This document shows, in pieces, positions 7,050 through 11,661 of a DNA stretch of 11,661 bases. The translations under genes were made by a program, and so were the position numbers. Numbering within the stretch: the stretch's first letter is position 1; every line of letters starts with the position of its first letter. The notes beneath the pieces are model-generated. The model had not been told where the DNA came from. It was given only the letters and a program-made list of their open reading frames with translations, and did no database searches. This DNA comes from an uncultured Clostridia bacterium. GTDB taxonomy: Bacteria > Bacillota > Clostridia > UBA1381. The stretch is taken from assembly GCA_910585795.1 (NCBI GenBank), contig CAJUFV010000016.1:1-11661 (forward strand), in the 5' to 3' direction.

Positions 7050-7475
7050 TTATTTTTCTGATTTGTTACTGAGCTTTGTTTTCATTTTTTTATTTATTAT
7101 TTTTTCCTGATATTTAGTTGTCACAGTAACAGCTATGCCTATAATGATATAAATTATGATAAAAACAGGCAGCACGTATATAAACCATTCATATAATTTC
7201 ATAAAATTCATAATACCTGAAATATAACTGGCTATAAATGTAATAGCTACGCATCCTGTAAAGTGAATAGCAAGACTAAGAGGGAAAGAAATATCGCCGT
7301 CATAAATCAAAGATATTAGTCCATAACAAGCGGAAGCGGCAAGCCATGTGGTAAACTGACGCATGACCTCCGCTCCGCTGGCTTCATCAAGTCTGAATGC
7401 CCATAAGCACGCTGTTGTAACTATAAATCCTATACCAAGACCTATAATAAGATGTTCAATTATTTTCTTTTTCAT
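7050..7475 (-). CDS. DUF3021 family four-helix membrane protein
   Basis: 141 residues with four hydrophobic segments (about 8-27, 41-58, 62-86 and 95-119) and a basic cytosolic tail (KYQEKIINKKMKTKL). The size and helix layout, and above all the position directly after a receiver-less LytTR regulator, match the DUF3021 family. GGAGG lies 9 nt before the ATG, and only one base separates it from the regulator's stop, so the two are surely cotranscribed. In the comparable streptococcal LytTR systems (HdrRM, BrsRM) the membrane partner restrains the regulator; that role here is inference. The gene ends shortly before the bidirectional hairpin. Confidence 0.8.
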   Translation of the reverse strand: MKKKIIEHLIIGLGIGFIVTTACLWAFRLDEASGAEVMRQFTTWLAASACYGLISLIYDGDISFPLSLAIHFTGCVAITFIASYISGIMNFMKLYEWFIYVLPVFIIIYIIIGIAVTVTTKYQEKIINKKMKTKLSNKSEK

Positions 7476-7476
7476 T

Positions 7477-7926
7477 TTAATATACCTCCATAATATAATG
7501 TTTAAATTCTTTTACATATTTTCTCGAAATAGTAAGCTGGTTTTTAGTGTCCTTTAAAAACAGCGTGTAATTGCCGCTGAATTCCGCTTCTACGGAAAGC
7601 ACATAATTTACGTTGACTACAATACCTTTGTTAATTCGTATGAAACCTTTAGAGCGGCCTATGTTTTCAAGCTCATATAGCTTGTGACGCACCTCGTATG
7701 TATCGCCTTTTATGTGCGCGTAGGTTTTGTTATTATCGGCTTCAAAATAAGTCACATCCGAAATGTCAAACAAATATTCCGCTTCATTTTTGAAGAAAAA
7801 CATCTTTTGCAGACTTTGTTTTCCGTTCAGCAGCGCCGCAATATTCTGTACCTGCGCGCTGGTTATGTCGCCGCGTATTATGACTTCAGGCTCAGTTAAA
7901 TTTGCCTGTTCAAGCGTTACTTTCAT
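7477..7926 (-). CDS. LytTR-domain DNA-binding regulator without receiver domain
   Basis: 149 residues from the ATG at 7926, chosen because AAGGGA lies 4-7 nt upstream. An in-frame ATG at 7944 has no ribosome site. The C-terminal LytTR domain (about 48-146) shows YLFDISDVTYFEADNNKTYAH, then YELENIG, FIRINKGIVVNVNYV (95-109) and LTISRKYVKEFK (131-142), all typical of the fold that binds direct repeats. The N-terminal 45 residues are too short for a response-regulator receiver. No phosphorylation input is expected; control probably comes through the DUF3021 partner encoded next. Its own promoter carries a pair of direct repeats with 21-bp period, the spacing used by LytTR proteins, so autoactivation is likely (inference). 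The targets outside this operon are not visible. Confidence 0.92.
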   Translation of the reverse strand: MKVTLEQANLTEPEVIIRGDITSAQVQNIAALLNGKQSLQKMFFFKNEAEYLFDISDVTYFEADNNKTYAHIKGDTYEVRHKLYELENIGRSKGFIRINKGIVVNVNYVLSVEAEFSGNYTLFLKDTKNQLTISRKYVKEFKHYIMEVY

Positions 7927-7948
7927 ATTTATCCCTTCTTTCATTTAC

Positions 7949-7977
7949 AGTATAGCATATATAGAAAGGTTAAGTCA
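7949..7977 (-). promoter_or_regulatory. Promoter of the LytTR/DUF3021 operon
   Basis: On the minus strand, TATACT (7949-7954) preceded by TGC (extended -10). A poor -35, TGACTT (7972-7977), lies at 17 bp. A weak -35 with repeats immediately upstream is typical of an activator-dependent promoter. Confidence 0.6.
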
Positions 7978-7985
7978 TCAGTTTT

Positions 7986-8017
7986 TATGTAAGTGGTAGA
8001 AAAACATATGTAAGAGG
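7986..8017 (-). promoter_or_regulatory. Predicted LytTR binding site: two direct repeats, 21-bp period
   Basis: The minus-strand repeats CCACTTACATA (7986-7996) and CCTCTTACATA (8007-8017) match at 10 of 11 positions and start exactly 21 bp apart, two helical turns. They are centred about 49 and 70 bp upstream of the predicted start, where LytTR activators such as AgrA and ComE bind. Confidence 0.6.
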
Positions 8018-8018
8018 C

Positions 8019-8051
8019 AAAAAAATAGGGACACTAGAATGTAGTGTCCCT
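8019..8051 (-). terminator. Intrinsic terminator after htpG
   Basis: The 10-bp perfect stem AGGGACACTA/TAGTGTCCCT (8042-8051 with 8027-8036) has a 5-nt loop. It is followed on the minus strand by ATTTTTTT (8019-8026). It begins 8 nt after the htpG stop. Confidence 0.92.
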
Positions 8052-8059
8052 GTGGCGCG

Positions 8060-9919
8060 CTAAAATAATTTTTCCAGTAATTTATTAGACCTTTCAACAA
8101 ATCGAGTCATTTGCTCCGCGTTGAGTGGACTATGACTTAGTTTAGCAAGGTCATATACATGGTTTATAATAAGATTCGCGTCATCGCCGGTAAGAGTGTT
8201 AATCTTCTGTATAAGGGAATTATTTGAATTTAATACAAGTGTAAATTCATCCTTAAACATATCTGCCATGCCGGCCATCTGCTGACCGTATGCGCGATAC
8301 ATTTCCTGCATACGTCGTGACTGTTCGCCCAGTAATATTACAGCCGGAATTGACGTATCCTTTAACGACTGAACTTCAATTTTCAAAGCGTCATCGTTTA
8401 TTTCAGCTTTGAATTTTTCAATCAGCTTATCATCTTTTTCTTTTGTGCTGTCATCCTTTTCAGCTGTGTCTGAAATGTCGTTTATTGCCGAGTCAATTCT
8501 CTTAAATTTAACATCGCTTTCTTTCATTTCTATAAGGGAGATAAAGTGCGTGTCCATCATGCTGGGAAGAACAAAAGCATTCAGCCCCTGATTTTTAAAC
8601 ATATTTACATACTGAGACTGTGTGTCAGGATCAGAAACATAGTACACGTCTTTTTTATCCTTACCGTTAAGGTATTCATTTAAGGTCATGTACTTACCGT
8701 CAAGGTCTTTGTATATAATAACATCCTTAACCTTGTCATAGAACTTTTCATCACGGAGACAGCCGTATTTGATAAAGACATTGATGTCATCCCAGTATTT
8801 TTCGTAATTGCTCTTATCGTTGTTATAAATGCTTGTAAGCTTGTCCGCCACCTTTTTTGTTATGTGATTTGAAATTTTCTTGACGTATCCGTCGTTTTGC
8901 AGGAAGCTTCTTGAAACATTCAGCGGTAAATCCGGACAGTCAATAACGCCTTTTAACAGCATCAGAAATTCAGGAATAACTTCTTTTACATTGTCGGCAA
9001 CAAATACCTGATTGTTATACAGCTTTATCTGTCCTTCCTGACCCGCAAATTCATGATTGATTTTAGGGAAGTAGAGAATTCCCTTAAGATTGAATGGATA
9101 GTCGACGTTCAAATGAATCCAGAATAACGGCTCGTTAAAATCCATGAATACATTTCTGTAAAATTCCTTGTATTCGTCGTCTGTACATTCAGAAGGCTTT
9201 TTCATCCAAAGAGGTTGAGTGTTGTTTATTGGCTTTGGCGGTTCAGGTTCCTTGTCCTTGCCATTTTCGTCCTTTTCAGGCTCCGATTTTTTATCTGTTA
9301 CAAGATAAATTTCAACCGGCAGGAATGAGCAGTATTTGTTTAATATTTTACGGATTGTGAACTCATCGAGGAAGTCCTCTGAATCCTCAGCAATATTTAG
9401 TGTTATTGTTGTTCCGCGTTCCTGCCTTTCGCCGTCGGTCATATCGAATTCCATGCTGCCGTCACATGTCCATTTTGCGGCTTTTGCTCCGTCCTGGTAG
9501 GACAGTGAATCAATTTCAACGCTGTCAGCGACCATAAACGCGCTGTAGAACCCAAGTCCGAAATGACCTATAATCTGAGCGCCTTTATCGTCATCCTCTT
9601 TGTATTTTTCCAGAAAATCACTTGCGCCGCTGAACGCAATCTGATTGATATATTTGTCAATTTCTTCAGCGGTCATACCTATACCATTATCGCTTATAAC
9701 GAGTTTTTTTGCATCTTTAAATACAGAAACTGTTACTTTGAAATTTTCGTTTTCATCAATTTTCGCGTCCCCGATTCCTGAAAGCTTTTTTAGCTTTGTA
9801 ATTGCGTCACAGCCGTTGGAGACAAGCTCGCGCAGGAAAATATCCTTGTCTGAATAAAGCCATTTTTTTATAATTGGAAATAGATTTTCGCTGTCAACTG
9901 AAATGTTGCCCTTTGCCAT
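8060..9919 (-). CDS. htpG: Molecular chaperone HtpG (Hsp90)
   Basis: 619 residues from the ATG at 9919. AAAAGGAG (9928-9935) lies 8 nt upstream, and the in-frame extension to 9985 would run into the promoter. This is the cytosolic ATP-dependent Hsp90 dimer. The N-terminal GHKL ATPase domain shows FLRELVSNGCDAITKLK (28-44, catalytic Glu31 and Mg-binding Asn35), ISDNGIGM (75-82), IGHFGLGFYSAFMVAD (117-132) and GTTITL. The middle domain carries LPLNVSRSFLQ, whose Arg contacts ATP. The C-terminal part has the usual dimerisation region ending in KLLEKLF. A charged, Pro/Glu/Lys-rich linker of the bacterial short type follows the ATPase domain. NGCDA instead of the N-A-S-D-A of enterobacteria is usual for clostridial copies. 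It is monocistronic, with a terminator after it and a perfect CIRCE element upstream, so HrcA-controlled heat induction is expected. Confidence 0.97.
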   Translation of the reverse strand: MAKGNISVDSENLFPIIKKWLYSDKDIFLRELVSNGCDAITKLKKLSGIGDAKIDENENFKVTVSVFKDAKKLVISDNGIGMTAEEIDKYINQIAFSGASDFLEKYKEDDDKGAQIIGHFGLGFYSAFMVADSVEIDSLSYQDGAKAAKWTCDGSMEFDMTDGERQERGTTITLNIAEDSEDFLDEFTIRKILNKYCSFLPVEIYLVTDKKSEPEKDENGKDKEPEPPKPINNTQPLWMKKPSECTDDEYKEFYRNVFMDFNEPLFWIHLNVDYPFNLKGILYFPKINHEFAGQEGQIKLYNNQVFVADNVKEVIPEFLMLLKGVIDCPDLPLNVSRSFLQNDGYVKKISNHITKKVADKLTSIYNNDKSNYEKYWDDINVFIKYGCLRDEKFYDKVKDVIIYKDLDGKYMTLNEYLNGKDKKDVYYVSDPDTQSQYVNMFKNQGLNAFVLPSMMDTHFISLIEMKESDVKFKRIDSAINDISDTAEKDDSTKEKDDKLIEKFKAEINDDALKIEVQSLKDTSIPAVILLGEQSRRMQEMYRAYGQQMAGMADMFKDEFTLVLNSNNSLIQKINTLTGDDANLIINHVYDLAKLSHSPLNAEQMTRFVERSNKLLEKLF

Positions 9920-9956
9920 ATAAATCGCTCCTTTTAGTGTATTTTTATTAATTAAT

Positions 9957-9985
9957 ATAATAATACTACAGGATGAATTTGTCAA
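9957..9985 (-). promoter_or_regulatory. htpG promoter
   Basis: On the minus strand, TTGACA (9980-9985), a 17-bp spacer, and TATTAT (9957-9962). The leader is about 30 nt to the ATG. A CIRCE element begins 7 bp upstream of the -35. Confidence 0.85.
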
Positions 9986-9992
9986 TATAAAA

Positions 9993-10019
9993 TTAGCACT
10001 CAGTCAAGATGAGTGCTAA
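9993..10019. promoter_or_regulatory. CIRCE element (HrcA operator)
   Basis: A perfect TTAGCACTC-N9-GAGTGCTAA. CIRCE is the binding site of the heat-shock repressor HrcA, usually found before groESL and the dnaK operon. Here the only promoter it can serve is that of htpG. It lies just upstream of the -35 rather than over or after the start, which is unusual. Confidence 0.97.
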
Positions 10020-10305
10020 CAATTTACAATTTATTCATATTTTATACGACTTTATTGTTTTGGTTTTGGATTTGTTTTCATTTGTAAGTTACGCAAGTTA
10101 ATGCATACTTGTATTTAATGTTTGAGCTATGCGTTTGCACTGTTCAAAAGTGTAATAGTGTTTATTTTTAAAGCGTCATTCTGGTATATTTTTGTAAGCA
10201 GACGCATTTTCACTTGTAAAAAACCAATAAATTTCTTAATCGGTTTATACGTCCGCCTCAGTATAATTATGGCATATTGACTTATTGACATTGGGGTGGA
10301 AAAGC
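10020..10305. other. Gene-free interval between htpG control region and birA 3' end
   Basis: An A+T-rich stretch of about 285 bp. No ORF with a ribosome site was found on either strand, and no RNA gene was recognised. Apart from a likely birA terminator (10218-10245), only short weak inverted repeats were seen, such as CAAGT/ACTTG around 10095-10112. Confidence 0.5.
10218..10245 (-). terminator. Probable birA terminator
   Basis: On the minus strand, AACCGAT and ATTGGTT pair over seven positions with one G-U and a 10-nt loop (10222-10228 with 10239-10245). TTTT follows directly. The stem is modest, and it lies about 60 nt after the birA stop. Confidence 0.45.
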
Positions 10306-11262
10306 TTATACATATCCGTAAATACCTCTGACGCTTACCTCGCCGGATGTTACGCTGATAATTCCGTCAGCTGCTTCTACCATAAGCGAGCCGTTTTCAT
10401 CAATATCAACCGCTGTGCCGGTAATAGTTTTATTTTTAAAAATAACGTTTACACAGCGGCCAAGAGTGACGCAGTGTTTTTTGTATTCGTCAAGAATCGC
10501 GCGTAAACCGCTGTCAAGAAATTTCCTATAATAATACTCAAACTCATTAAGCAGCTTTGAAATAATTTCAGAACGCGCGTATTTATGTCCGCTTTCAATA
10601 TACATAGATGTTGCCTTGTCAGCAAGCTCATCTTCAAAGGATTCCATATTCACATTAATTCCGATACCGCATACAACATAATTTATCATGTTTATTTCTG
10701 ATGACATTTCTGTAAGTATGCCGCATATTTTTTTACCGTTTATAACAATGTCATTCGGCCATTTTATTGCTGAATTAAGTCCGATAGCTTTACATACTGC
10801 CAGACCCGCGACGAGTGTTATGCGGGAAACCTCCATGGGAGGAATATCCGGCTTTAGCAAAATTGAGTGCCATATACCGGAGCCTTTGGGAGAAGTCCAG
10901 CCGCGTCCGCGGCTTCCTTTACCGTGTGTCTGTACTTCGGCGATAAATACGCTGCCATCAGGAGCGTCGGAATTTGCTTTTGCGCGCTCATTGGTTGTAT
11001 CAGTTTCATCATACATAAAAATATTTCGTCCGATAAAGCAGGTATCCAGACCGCCTTGTATAGCAGTCTCAGTAATGACATCAGGAGAGGCGACAAAGCG
11101 GTAGCCTTTGTTTGTAACCGATTCAATCCTATATCCGTCCTGTTTGAATTTTTTTATGTGTTTCCATACCGCGGCGCGGGAAATATGCAGCTGTTCGCTG
11201 ATTTTTTCGCCGGAAATATAGCCGTCCGTGTTTTTTAATATGTTAAGAATTTTGTTTTTCAA
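10306..11262 (-). CDS. birA: Bifunctional biotin-[acetyl-CoA-carboxylase] ligase / biotin repressor BirA
   Basis: 318 residues, starting at a TTG (11262). AAAGGA (11272-11277) is 9 nt upstream of this TTG; another in-frame TTG at 11271 abuts the site and is too close. The resulting N-terminus (M-K-N-K-I-L-N-I-L) fits the family. Domains: winged-helix HTH (about 2-60, with GEKISEQLHISRAAVWKHIKKF and the wing NKGYRFV); a central ligase with the biotinyl-AMP loop GKGSRGRGW (114-122), KWPNDI (167-172), CGILTE (180-185) and CGIGINVN (198-205); and a C-terminal SH3-like domain (about 265-318). It makes biotinyl-5'-AMP and attaches biotin to carboxyl carrier proteins. The HTH suggests it also represses biotin synthesis or uptake genes, none of which is in this window. 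Its consensus promoter overlaps a 20-bp palindrome unlike known BirA boxes. Confidence 0.96.
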   Translation of the reverse strand: MKNKILNILKNTDGYISGEKISEQLHISRAAVWKHIKKFKQDGYRIESVTNKGYRFVASPDVITETAIQGGLDTCFIGRNIFMYDETDTTNERAKANSDAPDGSVFIAEVQTHGKGSRGRGWTSPKGSGIWHSILLKPDIPPMEVSRITLVAGLAVCKAIGLNSAIKWPNDIVINGKKICGILTEMSSEINMINYVVCGIGINVNMESFEDELADKATSMYIESGHKYARSEIISKLLNEFEYYYRKFLDSGLRAILDEYKKHCVTLGRCVNVIFKNKTITGTAVDIDENGSLMVEAADGIISVTSGEVSVRGIYGYV

Positions 11263-11285
11263 TGGAATCAATCCTTTCAGGATAG

Positions 11286-11314
11286 ATTATACATTTGACA
11301 ATATACATTGTCAA
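11286..11314 (-). promoter_or_regulatory. birA promoter (full consensus)
   Basis: On the minus strand, TTGACA (11309-11314), exactly 17 bp, and TATAAT (11286-11291). The -35 overlaps the stop codon (11311-11313) of the upstream broken regulator gene. The leader is about 17 nt. Confidence 0.9.
11295..11314. promoter_or_regulatory. Perfect 20-bp palindrome in the birA promoter, putative operator
   Basis: TTGACAAT-ATAC-ATTGTCAA has 8-bp perfect arms. One arm contains the birA -35, and the dyad fills the rest of the upstream spacer. A bound protein would block RNA polymerase. It does not look like a BirA box (TTGTTAAC-type arms with about 15-bp spacing); the binding protein is unknown. Confidence 0.5.
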
Positions 11315-11646
11315 GTCTCATTTTTCATACGCTTCGTAATTTTAAGAATTAATTCGAAGTTATCCTCGGAAAAATGTTTTATTGTGCTGATAACTTTGTT
11401 TAAAAGTTCTGGAGCCTGTGTTGATGTATCAAAAAATTCAGCGGATGTTATGTTAAAATAATCACATATATTTAAAAGGCCAGTCGTGGAAAGCATTGCT
11501 GGAACTAATAGCTTTAATATAGTTTTTACTTTGTCCTAATTCAAGACTTAACTGATATTCTGATATATTAGCATTAATACTTAATGCGGGAATTCGTTTT
11601 AAAATCAATTCTTTTCCTTGTTTAATTCTATTTCATCAACGCTCAT
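11311..11646 (-). pseudogene. XRE-family HTH regulator, frame-disrupted
   Basis: Three overlapping frames together spell one HTH regulator. A start with ribosome site (AAAGGG, then ATG at 11646) gives MSVDEIELNKEKN and stops at 11605. A second frame (11608-11462, possible TTG start after AAGGA) gives the HTH part, RIPALSINANISEYQLSLEL then GQSKNYIKAISSS, and then runs into nonsense and a stop. A third frame (11496-11311) gives LLNICDYFNITSAEFFDTST and a C-terminal helix KVISTIKHFSEDNFELILKI. In intact relatives the HTH part continues directly into LxxICDYFxITxxEFFD, so a frameshift lies near 11487-11497, with a second probable one near 11608-11625. The gene is therefore probably dead, unless it is a base-calling error. 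It lies just upstream of birA on the same strand. The right end of the window leaves its promoter unseen. Confidence 0.7.
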
Positions 11647-11661
11647 AAACTTACCCTTTTG

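Noticed and set aside
7927..7944. LytTR gene start at the ATG at 7944
   Set aside because: It has no ribosome site and overlaps the start-site region of the predicted promoter; the ATG at 7926 has AAGGGA.
9920..9985. Extended htpG N-terminus up to 9985
   Set aside because: This stretch contains the promoter -10 and -35, and the extra residues do not resemble Hsp90; a strong ribosome site precedes the ATG at 9919.
10285..10506. Plus-strand ORF of 73 codons overlapping birA
   Set aside because: A GGGGTGG lies near its start region, but the ORF is mostly antisense to birA, has no recognisable product and has shadow-like composition.

Overview
The window looks like a chromosomal segment of an A+T-rich Gram-positive anaerobe, most likely class Clostridia (Bacillota). 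The evidence is strong AGGAG/AAGGAG ribosome sites before nearly every gene, textbook TTGACA/TATAAT-type promoters, a CIRCE heat-shock operator, a BlaI/BlaR1 pair, a LytTR+DUF3021 pair, a short ProB without PUA domain, and a clostridial-style HtpG N-terminus. Nothing seen indicates a prophage, transposon, CRISPR array or RNA gene.

Layout. (1) 1-2684, minus strand: a putative operon reading blaI, an M56 (BlaR1-type) membrane metallopeptidase, a membrane-anchored extracytoplasmic protein, and a hemolysin III/TrhA membrane protein cut by the left edge. The peptidase and the next ORF look like the two halves of one BlaR1-type sensor, split by a stop codon and a frame change. A TTGACA-N17-TAGAAT promoter carrying two TACA/TGTA dyads sits in front of blaI. 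(2) 2839-4689, plus strand, divergent: glutamine-dependent asparagine synthetase (asnB), with its own promoter and a strong intrinsic terminator. (3) 4764-6949, plus strand: proB-proA, overlapping by one base (TAATG), under a TTTACA-N17-TATAAT promoter. These are the first two enzymes of proline synthesis from glutamate. A 21-bp-arm hairpin at 6984-7026 separates them from the convergent next operon. (4) 7050-7926, minus strand: a LytTR DNA-binding regulator and a four-helix DUF3021 membrane protein, one base apart. Their promoter has two direct repeats exactly 21 bp apart just upstream of the -35. (5) 8060-9919, minus strand: htpG (Hsp90), with a terminator and a perfect CIRCE element upstream of its -35. 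(6) 10306-11262, minus strand: birA (HTH plus biotin ligase), starting with TTG. Its consensus promoter overlaps a perfect 20-bp palindrome. (7) 11311 to about 11646, minus strand: an XRE-type HTH regulator broken by frame changes, probably a pseudogene.

How it works together: most of the window is core metabolism and stress housekeeping (asparagine, proline, biotinylation, chaperone). Three small sensory circuits are interspersed: BlaI/BlaR (wall or envelope signal, proteolytic relief of repression), LytTR/DUF3021 (membrane partner with DNA-binding protein, probably autoregulated) and HrcA/CIRCE on htpG. No obviously new multi-gene system is visible. The points most worth a second look are the split BlaR1 beside asnB, the regulatory dyads and repeats, and the unusual placement of the CIRCE element.
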